Shown piece after piece: positions 36,435 to 46,194 of a stretch of 64,000 bases of DNA. A program made the position numbers and the translations under genes. The DNA is taken from assembly GCF_900103875.1 (NCBI RefSeq), contig NZ_LT629705.1, positions 1,745,001 to 1,809,000 on the forward strand, written 5' to 3'. This stretch comes from Pseudomonas arsenicoxydans. GTDB lineage: Bacteria; Pseudomonadota; Gammaproteobacteria; Pseudomonadales; Pseudomonadaceae. Within the stretch, counting starts at the first letter, position 1. Every line of letters starts with the position of its first letter. The notes below the pieces were generated by a model. It saw only the letters and a program-made list of their open reading frames with translations. It had not been told where the DNA came from and made no database searches.

Positions 36435-36474
36435 AAAAAGCCCCTGTCACTGATGAAGTGACAGGGGCTTTTTC
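36435..36474. terminator. Bidirectional terminator between ferritin gene and uvrA
   Basis: AAAAGCCCCTGTCAC and GTGACAGGGGCTTTT form a near-perfect stem with A-rich and T-rich flanks. It can end both the + strand ferritin transcript and the - strand uvrA transcript; uvrA stops 12 bases beyond. Confidence 0.93.
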
Positions 36475-36485
36475 ATGGGCCGGAT

Positions 36486-39320
36486 TCAGGCTTTGTCGCG
36501 AGCCAGAAGCGGCTTGAGGTAGAAGCCGGTGTGAGACTGCTTCATCTCGGACACTTCTTCCGGTGTACCGACAGCAATGATCTGTCCGCCCTTGGAGCCG
36601 CCTTCCGGCCCCAGATCGACCAGCCAATCGGCAGTCTTGATGACATCGAGGTTATGCTCGATCACCACCACCGTGTTGCCGTGATCGCGCAATCGATGCA
36701 GTACGTCGAGCAGTTGCTGGATATCCGCGAAGTGCAGGCCAGTGGTTGGCTCGTCGAGGATGTACAGCGTCTTGCCGGTATCCCGCTTCGACAGTTCCCG
36801 GGACAGTTTCACCCGCTGGGCTTCACCGCCCGACAACGTGGTCGCCGATTGCCCCAGCTTGATGTAAGACAGACCCACATCCATCAATGTCTGAAGCTTG
36901 CGCGCCAGCGCCGGAACCGCATCGAAGAACACACGAGCTTCCTCGATGGTCATCTCGAGGGTTTCGTGGATGCTCTTGCCCTTGTACTTGATCTCAAGGG
37001 TTTCGCGGTTGTAGCGCTTGCTCTTGCAGACGTCGCACGGGACATAGATGTCCGGCAGGAAGTGCATCTCGACCTTGATCAGACCGTCGCCCTGACAAGC
37101 TTCACAACGTCCGCCCTTCACGTTGAAGGAGAAGCGCCCCGGGCCATAACCGCGTGAGCGGGACTCCGGAACACCCGCGAACAGTTCGCGGATCGGTGTG
37201 AACAGACCGGTATAGGTCGCCGGGTTGGAGCGTGGCGTGCGCCCGATCGGACTCTGGTCGATGTCGACCACCTTATCCAGATGCTCCAGGCCTTTGATGC
37301 TGTCGTGAGCGGCGGCCTCAAGCGTCGTCGCCCCGTTGAGTGCGGTAGCGCTCAAGGGGAACAGCGTGTTGTTGATCAGTGTCGACTTGCCCGAGCCGGA
37401 CACGCCGGTCACACACGTCAACAGGCCAATCGGAATGTCCAGGTCGACATTGCGCAAGTTGTTGCCGCGAGCGCCCTTGAGGGACAGCGACAGCTTCTTG
37501 TTACGCGGTGTGCGCTTGGCTGGAACGGCGATCTTTACTCGGCCCGACAGATACTTGCCGGTCAAGGAGTCTGGGTGATCCATGACCTCGGCCGGCGTTC
37601 CTTCAGCGACGATGTGCCCACCATGGACGCCCGCGCCCGGACCAATATCGACGACATAGTCCGCCAGGCGAATGGCATCTTCATCGTGCTCGACCACAAT
37701 CACCGTGTTGCCGATGTCGCGCAGGTGCTTGAGCGTTCCCAGCAATCGATCATTGTCTCGTTGGTGCAGACCGATGGACGGTTCGTCGAGGATGTACAGG
37801 ACGCCCACCAGGCCGGCACCAATCTGGCTGGCCAGGCGAATCCGCTGAGCCTCACCGCCAGACAACGTGTCCGCGCTGCGATCCAGGGACAGATAGTCCA
37901 GCCCCACGTTGACCAGAAACTGCAGGCGCTCGCGGATTTCCTTGAGAATCTTGTCGGCAATTTCGCCGCGACGGCCCGTAAGTTTGAGCTCGCCAAAATA
38001 TTCACAGGCGTCGCCAATCGGCAGGTTCGTCACCGCTGGAAGCGTCTTTTCGCCCACCCAGACGTGTCGCGCTTCACGACGCAGGCGAGTTCCGCGGCAA
38101 TCCGGACAATGCTGGGTGCTGAGGAACTTGGCCAGCTCTTCACGCACCGATGCCGACTCGGTTTCGCGATAGCGGCGTTCCAGGTTCGGCACGATGCCTT
38201 CGAACGGATGCGAGCGTTTGACGATGTCGCCACGGTCGTTCAGGTATTTGAAGTCGACGTTCTGCGAACCGCTGCCGTGCAGGATGAATTTCTGCTGATC
38301 GGCCGACAGGTCGTTGAACGGCACTTCCAGGCTGAACTTGTAGTGCGAGGCCAGCGAGCCGAGCATCTGGAAGTAATAGACGTTACGCCTGTCCCAGCCG
38401 CGAATCGCTCCTTCGGCCAGCGTCAGCTCGCCATTCACCAGTCGCTTGATGTCGAAGAACTGCTTCACACCCAGGCCATCGCATGTCGGGCAGGCGCCGG
38501 CCGGGTTGTTGAAGGAGAACAGCTTGGGTTCCAGCTCGCTGATGGCATGACCGCAGATCGGGCAAGCGAAGCGCGCGGAGAAGATGATCTCTTCGCCGGG
38601 CTCGTCGTCCATTGGCGCAACCAACGCAATGCCATCCGCCAGCTTCAAGGCGGTCTCGAAGGACTCGGCCAGACGCTGTTGCAGATCGGCGCGAACCTTG
38701 AAGCGGTCGACCACGACATCGATCGAGTGCTTCTTCTGTTTGTCCAGCTTGGGCAACTCGTCGAGTTCGCAAAGCCGTCCGTTGACGCGCGCGCGCACAA
38801 AACCCTGGGCGCGCAGTTCTTCGAAGACCGAAAGGTGTTCGCCTTTGCGCTCGCGAATCACCGGGGCCAGCAGCATGAGCTTGCTGCCCTCCGGTTGGGC
38901 GAGGACCAGGTCGACCATCTGGCTGACGGTCTGCGCTTCCAGTGGGATGTCGTGGTCCGGGCAACGCGGAATACCCACGCGAGCGTAAAGCAGGCGCAGG
39001 TAGTCGTAGATTTCGGTGATGGTGCCGACCGTTGAACGCGGGTTGTGCGAAGTCGATTTCTGTTCGATGGAAATGGCTGGCGACAGACCTTCGATGGTGT
39101 CGACGTCAGGCTTTTCCATCATCGACAAAAACTGCCGGGCATAGGCCGACAGCGATTCGACGTAGCGGCGCTGACCTTCGGCGTACAGCGTGTCGAACGC
39201 CAGGGACGATTTGCCGGATCCGGACAGGCCGGTGATGACGATCAGCTTGTCCCGTGGCAGGGTCAGGTCGATGTTCTTCAGGTTGTGGGTTCGGGCCCCA
39301 CGAATCAGGATCTTGTCCAA
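36486..39320 (-). CDS. uvrA: Excinuclease ABC subunit A
   Basis: UvrA is the damage-recognition ATPase of nucleotide excision repair; it loads UvrB on lesions. It has 944 residues from a TTG start at 39320, which gives [20 protein letters not shown], the family N-terminus; the frame stays open 72 bases upstream but without similarity. Two ABC modules are seen: Walker [10 protein letters not shown] (about residue 31) and GVSGSGKST (about 640), with signature sequences [12 protein letters not shown] and [14 protein letters not shown]. The zinc cysteines ([24 protein letters not shown]) are intact. No convincing LexA box was seen upstream. Confidence 0.97.
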   Translation of the reverse strand: MDKILIRGARTHNLKNIDLTLPRDKLIVITGLSGSGKSSLAFDTLYAEGQRRYVESLSAYARQFLSMMEKPDVDTIEGLSPAISIEQKSTSHNPRSTVGTITEIYDYLRLLYARVGIPRCPDHDIPLEAQTVSQMVDLVLAQPEGSKLMLLAPVIRERKGEHLSVFEELRAQGFVRARVNGRLCELDELPKLDKQKKHSIDVVVDRFKVRADLQQRLAESFETALKLADGIALVAPMDDEPGEEIIFSARFACPICGHAISELEPKLFSFNNPAGACPTCDGLGVKQFFDIKRLVNGELTLAEGAIRGWDRRNVYYFQMLGSLASHYKFSLEVPFNDLSADQQKFILHGSGSQNVDFKYLNDRGDIVKRSHPFEGIVPNLERRYRETESASVREELAKFLSTQHCPDCRGTRLRREARHVWVGEKTLPAVTNLPIGDACEYFGELKLTGRRGEIADKILKEIRERLQFLVNVGLDYLSLDRSADTLSGGEAQRIRLASQIGAGLVGVLYILDEPSIGLHQRDNDRLLGTLKHLRDIGNTVIVVEHDEDAIRLADYVVDIGPGAGVHGGHIVAEGTPAEVMDHPDSLTGKYLSGRVKIAVPAKRTPRNKKLSLSLKGARGNNLRNVDLDIPIGLLTCVTGVSGSGKSTLINNTLFPLSATALNGATTLEAAAHDSIKGLEHLDKVVDIDQSPIGRTPRSNPATYTGLFTPIRELFAGVPESRSRGYGPGRFSFNVKGGRCEACQGDGLIKVEMHFLPDIYVPCDVCKSKRYNRETLEIKYKGKSIHETLEMTIEEARVFFDAVPALARKLQTLMDVGLSYIKLGQSATTLSGGEAQRVKLSRELSKRDTGKTLYILDEPTTGLHFADIQQLLDVLHRLRDHGNTVVVIEHNLDVIKTADWLVDLGPEGGSKGGQIIAVGTPEEVSEMKQSHTGFYLKPLLARDKA

Positions 39321-39511
39321 AGTGGCCTCGCTTGGCGGGCGTCGAAAACGTAGGAGTATACGGCCAAATACTGGATGGATGCACACTATCAAACGAGCGG
39401 ATTGATGTCTTACATGAAGAGTCTGTCAGCGGAGCGCGTCAAAGCGTCGCGATATACCCTGTCAATCGATGGGACTGGTAGAATCGCCGCCGGTTCACAT
39501 GAGGTTTTTCC

Positions 39512-40909
39512 ATGCACGATCCCCACAGCGAACGCATGAGTGGCAGTGAGACCCGCGCAGCAAGCGGTCTGGCCCTGGTGTTCGCCTTCCGTATGCTTGG
39601 CATGTTCATGGTGTTGCCGGTACTGGCGACCTATGGGATGGATCTGGCAGGCGCGACCCCGGCCCTCATCGGGCTGGCGATTGGCGCTTACGGCCTGACT
39701 CAGGCGATTTTCCAGATTCCTTTCGGCTTCATTTCCGATCGCATCGGGCGACGTCCAGTGATTTACCTGGGCTTGATCGTATTTGCCTTGGGCAGCGTGC
39801 TGGCGGCCAATGCCGATTCGATCTGGGGCGTGATCGCCGGACGAGTCCTGCAAGGTGCCGGGGCAATTTCTGCCGCTGTGATGGCGCTGCTGTCAGACCT
39901 GACCCGGGAACAGCATCGGACCAAAGCCATGGCCATGATCGGCATGACGATTGGTCTGTCGTTTGCTGTCGCCATGGTTGTAGGACCATTGCTGACCCGT
40001 GCGTTCGGCCTGTCCGGCTTGTTCCTTGCCACGGGCGGCATGGCCCTGTTCGGCATCGTGATCGTGATGTTCATGGTGCCGCGTTCCACCGGGCCGTTGC
40101 AGCACCGCGAGTCCGGCGTCGCGCGTCAGGCGCTGATACCGACGCTCAAGCATCCGGACCTGTTGCGCCTGGACCTGGGTATTTTTGTGTTGCACGCGAT
40201 GTTGATGTCGAGCTTCGTTGCACTGCCTCTGGCGCTGGTCGAAAAAGCCGGGCTACCTAAAGAACAGCACTGGTGGGTCTACCTCACTGCGCTGCTGATC
40301 TCCTTCTTCGCCATGATTCCGTTCATCATCTACGGCGAAAAGAAACGCAAAATGAAACGAGTTTTGTTGGGCGCGGTGCTGACGCTGATGCTCACTGAGC
40401 TATTCTTCTGGCAGTTCGGCGACAGCCTGCGAGCTCTGGTGATTGGTACGGTGGTGTTCTTCACCGCGTTCAATTTGCTGGAAGCTTCGTTGCCATCGCT
40501 GATCAGCAAGGTTTCACCAGCAGGCGGCAAAGGCACGGCGATGGGGGTTTATTCCACCAGTCAGTTCCTCGGTTCGGCGTTGGGCGGGATCCTCGGCGGC
40601 TGGTTGTTCCAGCATGGCGGTCTGTCGGTTGTATTCCTTGGATGCGCCGGCCTGGCTGCCCTCTGGCTGGCCTTTGCTGTTACCATGCGCGAACCACCTT
40701 ATGTCACGAGCCTGCGCTTGCGGTTGTCGCCCGAGGCGATCCGCGAAGCGGGTCTGGTTGAGCGCCTGAAGGCCGTCGTAGGGGTAACAGATGCGGTGAT
40801 CGTTGCTGATGAAGCGGCGATTTACATCAAATTGGACACAGAACTATTGGATCGCACGACCCTTGAGCGCCTGGTGAACAACCCGGCCGAGGCAGCGTGC
40901 GTAGCCTAG
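39512..40909 (+). CDS. MFS transporter, YajR-like
   Basis: This is a 465-residue inner-membrane transporter of the drug:H+ antiporter-1 type. Twelve membrane segments fill residues 15-395, with motif A GFISDRIGRRPVIYL between segments 2 and 3. A soluble tail of about 70 residues (YVTSLRLRLSPEAIREAGLV and on) resembles the YAM domain of E. coli YajR. The substrate is unknown. ssb starts 9 bases later, so the two share a transcript, as in P. aeruginosa. It is divergent from uvrA across 191 bases with no recognised operator. Confidence 0.88.
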   Translation: MHDPHSERMSGSETRAASGLALVFAFRMLGMFMVLPVLATYGMDLAGATPALIGLAIGAYGLTQAIFQIPFGFISDRIGRRPVIYLGLIVFALGSVLAANADSIWGVIAGRVLQGAGAISAAVMALLSDLTREQHRTKAMAMIGMTIGLSFAVAMVVGPLLTRAFGLSGLFLATGGMALFGIVIVMFMVPRSTGPLQHRESGVARQALIPTLKHPDLLRLDLGIFVLHAMLMSSFVALPLALVEKAGLPKEQHWWVYLTALLISFFAMIPFIIYGEKKRKMKRVLLGAVLTLMLTELFFWQFGDSLRALVIGTVVFFTAFNLLEASLPSLISKVSPAGGKGTAMGVYSTSQFLGSALGGILGGWLFQHGGLSVVFLGCAGLAALWLAFAVTMREPPYVTSLRLRLSPEAIREAGLVERLKAVVGVTDAVIVADEAAIYIKLDTELLDRTTLERLVNNPAEAACVA

Positions 40910-40918
40910 GAGAACGTT

Positions 40919-41446
40919 ATGGCCCGTGGGGTTAACAAAGTCATATTGGTCGGCACTTGCGGCCAGGATCCCGAAGTTCGCTACTTGCCTAACGGTAACG
41001 CCGTGACCAACCTGAGTCTGGCGACGAGCGAACAGTGGACCGACAAGCAAACCGGTCAGAAGGTCGAGAAGACCGAATGGCACCGTGTGTCGATGTTCGG
41101 CAAAGTGGCTGAGATCGCCGGCGAATACCTGCGTAAAGGTTCGCAGGTTTACATCGAAGGCAAATTGCAGACCCGCGAGTGGGAAAAAGACGGTATCAAG
41201 CGTTACACCACTGAAATCGTGGTCGACATGCAAGGCACCATGCAGCTGCTGGGCGGCCGTCCACAGCAGGGCGACCAACAAGGCGGGGGCAATAACTACC
41301 AGCAGTCCGCTCCAGCCCCACGCCAGCAAGCTCCGCGTCCGCAGCAGTCGGCACCACAACAGTCGCGTCAGGCTCCGCCTCCACAGCAGGCAGCGCCGCA
41401 ACCGGCTCCGGATTTCGACAGCTTTGATGACGATATTCCGTTCTAA
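40919..41446 (+). CDS. ssb: Single-stranded DNA-binding protein
   Basis: SSB coats single-stranded DNA and recruits replication and repair enzymes. It has 175 residues. The OB fold fills residues 1-110 ([20 protein letters not shown] at the start and [20 protein letters not shown] later), a Gln/Pro-rich linker follows, and the protein ends in the acidic tip DSFDDDIPF that binds partners. It follows the MFS gene by 9 bases. Confidence 0.97.
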   Translation: MARGVNKVILVGTCGQDPEVRYLPNGNAVTNLSLATSEQWTDKQTGQKVEKTEWHRVSMFGKVAEIAGEYLRKGSQVYIEGKLQTREWEKDGIKRYTTEIVVDMQGTMQLLGGRPQQGDQQGGGNNYQQSAPAPRQQAPRPQQSAPQQSRQAPPPQQAAPQPAPDFDSFDDDIPF

Positions 41447-41466
41447 ATAGCAGCGATCCAGTTAGT

Positions 41467-41501
41467 AAAAAAAAGCGAAGCCATCTGGCTTCGCTTTTTT
41501 T
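41467..41501. terminator. Bidirectional terminator between ssb and OsmC-YcaO gene
   Basis: AAAAAGCGAAGCCA and TGGCTTCGCTTTTT pair around TC, with eight A and eight T on the flanks. It can end ssb on the + strand and the YcaO gene, which stops at 41512, on the - strand. Confidence 0.95.
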
Positions 41502-41511
41502 GTGGGCGCTA

Positions 41512-43722
41512 TTAACGGGATAACGTCGTCACGTTGGTCCGCGCGGTGTGCAGTTTTTTGTAGCTCTCGATCAGACGCAAGTGCCTGTCGAGCCCCTCCA
41601 GTTTCATGCTGGTCGGCATCAAGCCATGGAACCGCACGGTGCCATCTACCGATCCGATCGCTGCATCCATCCGCTCGTTGCCAAACATCCGGCGGAAGTT
41701 GGCTTCGTAGTCTTCCAGCTCCAGGTCCTCGTCCAGCTTCATCTCCAGCACCACGTTGACCGCTTGATAGAACAAGCCGCGTTCAACGGTGTTGTCGTTG
41801 TACTGCAGGAACTGTTCTACCGCTTCTTTCGCTTCTTCATATTGCTGCAGGGCGAGATAGATCAGCAGCTTCAACTCCAGGATCGTCAACTGACCCCACG
41901 CTGTATTGTCGTCAAATTCGATGCCGATCAAAGAGGTGATGTCGGTGTAGTCGTCCAGCTCACTTTCCACCAGACGCTCAACCAGTGCTTGCAGCTCGTC
42001 TTCGTCCAGGCGATGCAGGTTCAGGATGTCGGCGCGGAAGAAAAGCGCTTTGTTGGTGTTATCCCAGATCAGATCGTCTGCGGGATAGATTTCCGAATAG
42101 TCCGGCACCAGGATTCGGCACGCCGTCGCGCCGATATGCTCGTAGACGGCCATGTACACTTCTTTGCCCATGCCTTTGAGAATGCCGAACAAGGTCGAGG
42201 CTTCCTCGGCATTCGAGTTTTCACCCTGGCCGGAGAAATCCCACTCCACGAATTCGTAATCCGACTTGGAGCTGAAGAAGCGCCACGACACCACGCCGCT
42301 GGAGTCGATGAAGTGCTCGACAAAGTTATTCGGCTCGGTCACCGCATGACCTTCGAACGTCGGCTGCGGCAAGTCGTTGAGGCCTTCGAAACTGCGACCC
42401 TGAAGCAGCTCGGTCAGGCTGCGTTCCAATGCCACTTCCAGGCTCGGGTGCGCGCCGAATGAGGCGAACACACCGCCTGTACGCGGGTTCATCAACGTGA
42501 CGCACATCACCGGGAATTCACCCCCCAGGGACGCATCCTTCACCAACACCGGGAACCCTTGCTCTTCCAGAGCCTGAATACCGGCCAGTATCCCCGGGTA
42601 CTTCGCCAGCACGCTGGCCGGCACATCCGGCAGGGCGAACTCACCTTCGATGATTTCGCGTTTGACCGCGCGCTCGAAGATTTCCGACAGGCACTGCACC
42701 TGGGCTTCTGCCAGCGTATTGCCGGCACTCATGCCGTTGCTCAGGAAAAGGTTTTCAATCAGGTTGGACGGGAAATACACCACTTCGCCGTCCGACTGAC
42801 GCACGAAGGGCTGCGAGCAGATGCCGCGCTCTTCATTACCCGAGTTGGTATCGATCAGATGCGAGCCACGCAGCTCGCCGTCACGGTTGTAAATCTTCAG
42901 GCAGTACTCGTCGAGGATTTCGGTCGGCAGTGCGTCTTTACGGCCAGGCTTGAACCAGCGTTCGTCCGGGTAGTGCACAAACGCTGCATTGGCGATGTCC
43001 TCGCCCCAGAACTGGTCGTTGTAGAAGAAGTTGCAGTTGAGTCGCTCGATAAACTCGCCCAACGCCGACGCCAACGCGCCTTCCTTGGTCGCACCCTTGC
43101 CGTTGGTAAAGCACATCGGCGAGTGCGCATCGCGGATATGCAGCGACCACACGTTGGGCACGATATTGCGCCACGAAGCGATTTCGATCTTCATGCCCAG
43201 GTCCGCCAGAATGGCCGACATGTTGGCGATGGTTTGCTCCAGCGGCAGATCCTTGCCGGCAATGTAAGTGCCCGCCTCGGAAGTCGAATTGGAAGCAGGC
43301 ATCAGCAACGCCTGGGCATCGGCGTCGAGGTTTTCCACTTCTTCGATCACAAACTCCGGCCCGGCCTGCACCACTTTTTTCACGGTGCAACGGTCGATGG
43401 AACGCAGGATGCCCTGGCGGTCCTTGTCGGAGATATCCGCCGGCAACTCGACCTGGATCTTGAAAATCTGGTTGTAGCGGTTTTCCGGGTCAACAATATT
43501 GTTCTGCGACAGGCGGATGTTGTCCGTGGGGATATTGCGCGTGCTGCAATACAACTTCACAAAATACGCCGCGCACAACGCTGACGAGGCCAGGAAGTAG
43601 TCGAACGGGCCCGGTGCCGAGCCATCGCCCTTGTAGCGGATAGGTTGGTCGGCCACCACCGTGAAGTCGTCGAACTTGGCTTCAAGTCGAAGGTTGTCGA
43701 GAAAGTTGACCTTGATTTCCAT
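41512..43722 (-). CDS. OsmC-YcaO fusion protein
   Basis: This 736-residue protein joins two families. Residues 1-140 resemble OsmC/Ohr, with the two cysteines of that family in place (Cys50 in SSALCAAYF and Cys112 in DRCTVKKV). Residues about 150-560 form a YcaO domain, with the ATP-binding sequences GKGATKEGALASALGEFIER and AEAQVQCLSEIFERAV. A helical C-terminal region follows, as in E. coli YcaO. YcaO enzymes activate amide bonds with ATP; E. coli YcaO helps RimO modify S12. OsmC proteins reduce organic peroxides. The combined role is unknown. It lies 120 bases after the ATP-grasp gene on the same strand. Confidence 0.88.
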   Translation of the reverse strand: MEIKVNFLDNLRLEAKFDDFTVVADQPIRYKGDGSAPGPFDYFLASSALCAAYFVKLYCSTRNIPTDNIRLSQNNIVDPENRYNQIFKIQVELPADISDKDRQGILRSIDRCTVKKVVQAGPEFVIEEVENLDADAQALLMPASNSTSEAGTYIAGKDLPLEQTIANMSAILADLGMKIEIASWRNIVPNVWSLHIRDAHSPMCFTNGKGATKEGALASALGEFIERLNCNFFYNDQFWGEDIANAAFVHYPDERWFKPGRKDALPTEILDEYCLKIYNRDGELRGSHLIDTNSGNEERGICSQPFVRQSDGEVVYFPSNLIENLFLSNGMSAGNTLAEAQVQCLSEIFERAVKREIIEGEFALPDVPASVLAKYPGILAGIQALEEQGFPVLVKDASLGGEFPVMCVTLMNPRTGGVFASFGAHPSLEVALERSLTELLQGRSFEGLNDLPQPTFEGHAVTEPNNFVEHFIDSSGVVSWRFFSSKSDYEFVEWDFSGQGENSNAEEASTLFGILKGMGKEVYMAVYEHIGATACRILVPDYSEIYPADDLIWDNTNKALFFRADILNLHRLDEDELQALVERLVESELDDYTDITSLIGIEFDDNTAWGQLTILELKLLIYLALQQYEEAKEAVEQFLQYNDNTVERGLFYQAVNVVLEMKLDEDLELEDYEANFRRMFGNERMDAAIGSVDGTVRFHGLMPTSMKLEGLDRHLRLIESYKKLHTARTNVTTLSR

Positions 43723-43842
43723 GGGGGATTACCAGAATAACGGCTAAACGAATGGCCGCCATTATCCGGCATTTCAGCCATAAGTCTTGTGGGCGTCTGA
43801 CTATCTGTCCGTTCCCGGTCTTTTTTATGGGCGCAGGATGGA

Positions 43843-45000
43843 TCAGTCGAGTATCAGATGCGGCAAGAACCGGCTTGAATCCTTGGTAATCAAACTGTTG
43901 TCCTCGCGCACGCCGATGCCGGCCGCCTGATCCCCTATCACCCAGGAACCGATCAACGTGAAGCTGTCACCGAACTGCGGCAGCGGAGCAAACTCCTGAA
44001 GGATAAACGGCGCGTCGGTGTAGGGGCCGTCCTCTTTTACGATCAGACCTTCGGCGGTTTGCAGTTCGATGTTGGCGCCTTCCCGGGAGAAGAACGGCTT
44101 GCGCACCCAGCCCTTGGGCACCGCTTTGTTCGGCTCGGTATCCAGGTGTGCCGCCAGCAGGTTCGGGTGACCTTTGTTGAACTCCCACAGCAACGGCAGG
44201 ATGCCTTTGTTGGAGATGATGGATTTCCAGGCCGGCTCGAAAAACTGTGTATCGCTCTGGGCGATGGCTGAGCCGAAGGGCTCGTGGAAGATGAATTCCC
44301 AGGCATGCAGCTTGAACAGATGCGGGATCCAGCGATCTTCGAGATCGACGAAACGACCGTCACTGGTCAGGCCGATGTCTTCGATGTCGATGTGGCGTGA
44401 TTCGATGCCCACCTTTTCCGCGATCAGGCGCAAGTAATCGGTGGTGCCTTTGTCTTCGACCGAGTCTTTCATCGAGGCGAAATAGAAAGGCTGTTTGAGC
44501 TGCAGTTGGGCGAAAGCCTGATGCAGTTTGGTGTCGATGCTGTTGAACTGGTCGGCATGCTTGGGCAGCAAACCGCGCTCGATGCATTGCTCCAGCCAGC
44601 CCCATTGAAACGCCGCGGCCTCATACAGGCTGGTCGGCGTGTCGTAGTTGAGTTCCAGCAACTTCGCGGGGCCGTTGCCGTTGTAGGAAAAATCCATGCG
44701 CCCGTACAGATGCGGGTGGCCTTCGAGCCATGAGGTGCGGATCAGGTCGAAGTACTGCGCGGGAATGCTCAGGCGCTCAAGCAATTGCTCGTTCTGCACC
44801 ACACGGGCCACCAGGTCCATGCACATCTCGTGGATTTCGGTGGTCGGGTCTTCGAGATCGTTCTCGATCTGCTTGAGCGTGAATTGGTAATACGCGCTCT
44901 CGTCCCAGTAGGGTTCGCCGTCGATGGTGTGGAACAGAAAGCCGAGGCTTTCGGCCGTCTGTTTCCAGTCATGACGCTCTGCGCAGAGGATTTTCTTCAT
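43843..45000 (-). CDS. Glutathionylspermidine synthase-like ATP-grasp protein (YjfC/YgiC family)
   Basis: This is a 385-residue protein of the glutathionylspermidine synthase C-terminal (amide-forming ATP-grasp) family, without the amidase domain of true E. coli GspS. Family features are LLELNYDTPTSLYEAAAFQW near residues 113-132 and the nucleotide-binding RKPFFSREGANI near 304. In E. coli the homologue YjfC ends the yjfIJKLMC operon, and the same order is seen here. It starts 12 bases after the DUF1190 lipoprotein gene. The substrate is not known; a peptide or polyamine ligation on the cytoplasmic side is the family expectation. Confidence 0.88.
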   Translation of the reverse strand: MKKILCAERHDWKQTAESLGFLFHTIDGEPYWDESAYYQFTLKQIENDLEDPTTEIHEMCMDLVARVVQNEQLLERLSIPAQYFDLIRTSWLEGHPHLYGRMDFSYNGNGPAKLLELNYDTPTSLYEAAAFQWGWLEQCIERGLLPKHADQFNSIDTKLHQAFAQLQLKQPFYFASMKDSVEDKGTTDYLRLIAEKVGIESRHIDIEDIGLTSDGRFVDLEDRWIPHLFKLHAWEFIFHEPFGSAIAQSDTQFFEPAWKSIISNKGILPLLWEFNKGHPNLLAAHLDTEPNKAVPKGWVRKPFFSREGANIELQTAEGLIVKEDGPYTDAPFILQEFAPLPQFGDSFTLIGSWVIGDQAAGIGVREDNSLITKDSSRFLPHLILD

Positions 45001-45012
45001 GGTCCGGTTTCC

Positions 45013-45732
45013 TTAACTGCTTGAACCGCCGCCGCCCCAGCCGCTGCGTGCGCTGGCCTTGCTGCCAAAGCCGCCACGTGAGGTGGACGAGGCAACGGAA
45101 ACCGGCTTGCTGGTGGAAGAGCGGACTGAGTCGGCGTAGTTGCTGCTGCCGTACCTGGCCTGATTGGACTTGGTAAACGTCGAGCCTTTGGAAATCCGCT
45201 GGTTGAGCGTTGAGGAGCCGTAATTACCGCGATCATCGCGATAACGGTACACCGGCTCGGAGTAGTAGCTGTTGCGGTTGCTGCTCAGCATGTTGCCGAT
45301 CAGCAGGCCGGTCAGCAGGCTGCTGGTGGAGAAACCGGAGCCGCCAGTGTTCGCTGATTCCGAGGCGGGTAATTGAGCCTTGGCGGCGTCGACCTGGGAT
45401 TGCGTGACCTGGCCGTCGGCGGTCAGTTCGAAACCGCCCAGCTTGGGGATGAACTTGCCGGCGGAATCCTGCTGGCACCAGTCAGCAACAAAGTCGGCAT
45501 CACAATCGGCCTGGTTGTCGTACACCGGCGCAATACGGCGATGCTCGGCCATGGCGGTCATGTAGGCGTCAGAGCAGACATCCACCGGCAATTTTTCATC
45601 GGCGCATTGCTGCACGGACTGGAAGTTGTACTTCTTCTGCACCGCGTAGGTTTTTTCCGTCGGCCCGCAACCGGATATCGCCATAGCGACCGATGCGGCC
45701 AGCGAGAGCTGAACGTACTTGCTTCGTTTCAT
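45013..45732 (-). CDS. DUF1190 lipoprotein (YjfM/YgiB-like)
   Basis: This is a 239-residue protein with a lipoprotein signal: the lipobox AISGC puts the lipidated cysteine at residue 22. The first half carries four further cysteines (QQCADE, DVCSDA, ADCDAD, DWCQQD), which could form two disulfides in the periplasm. The second half is rich in Ser, Gly, Tyr and Asn and ends ARSGWGGGGSSS. The family always occurs with the YjfC-type ATP-grasp gene, which follows 12 bases later. The function is unknown. Confidence 0.85.
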   Translation of the reverse strand: MKRSKYVQLSLAASVAMAISGCGPTEKTYAVQKKYNFQSVQQCADEKLPVDVCSDAYMTAMAEHRRIAPVYDNQADCDADFVADWCQQDSAGKFIPKLGGFELTADGQVTQSQVDAAKAQLPASESANTGGSGFSTSSLLTGLLIGNMLSSNRNSYYSEPVYRYRDDRGNYGSSTLNQRISKGSTFTKSNQARYGSSNYADSVRSSTSKPVSVASSTSRGGFGSKASARSGWGGGGSSS

Positions 45733-45751
45733 CGGGATCTCCGTTGCGCAA

Positions 45752-46180
45752 TCAGTTCTGGGTAGGGGTCATGCAGGCGGCGTTGAGCATGCCGACGCTG
45801 ATGGCCACTGCTGCGACGTAGATACCGGCCGCGATTTCACCTTTCCTGATACGTTCAGAGGTGCCTTTGAGCACCAGGCTGGTCACCAGAAATGCCAGCA
45901 ATTGAACGAGGGCTGCAATTACCGCCCAGACAACGAAGTCCAGAATGCTGATCGAGTAGGCAATCACGTTGCTGGCCGGAATGGCGAAGCCGACGATTGC
46001 ACCGCCCAAGGCGATAGCGGCGGCCACGTTGCCCGAACGGATCAGCTCGAATTCCTTGTGCGGAGTGATGCGGGTGTAGATGAACTGGAACAGGGCGAAC
46101 AACACGGCGGCGCCGAGCAGGTAGGAAACAAACCCGAACACGGCGGCTTTGTTCAGGGAGATGGAGAGCGCTTCTAGCAT
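45752..46180 (-). CDS. DUF350 inner-membrane protein (YjfL-like)
   Basis: This is a 142-residue membrane protein with four predicted segments in two similar halves (for example FGFVSYLLGAAVLFALFQFI and VVWAVIAALVQLLAFLVTSL), the DUF350 pattern. It lies between the DUF2491 gene (14 bases) and the DUF1190 gene (19 bases), as yjfL does between yjfK and yjfM in E. coli. No catalytic residues are evident, and the role is unknown. Confidence 0.85.
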   Translation of the reverse strand: MLEALSISLNKAAVFGFVSYLLGAAVLFALFQFIYTRITPHKEFELIRSGNVAAAIALGGAIVGFAIPASNVIAYSISILDFVVWAVIAALVQLLAFLVTSLVLKGTSERIRKGEIAAGIYVAAVAISVGMLNAACMTPTQN

Positions 46181-46194
46181 GGACTTCTTCCTTT

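Noticed and set aside
37281..39035. A long + strand frame opposite uvrA, and similar frames opposite the YcaO, clsB and lhr genes
   Set aside because: The same mirror effect of GC-rich codon use applies; there is no ribosome site or recognisable domain.
39321..39511. Possible LexA box between uvrA and the MFS gene
   Set aside because: No CTGT-N8-ACAG match could be read in the gap; isolated CTGT sequences lack a partner at the right distance.
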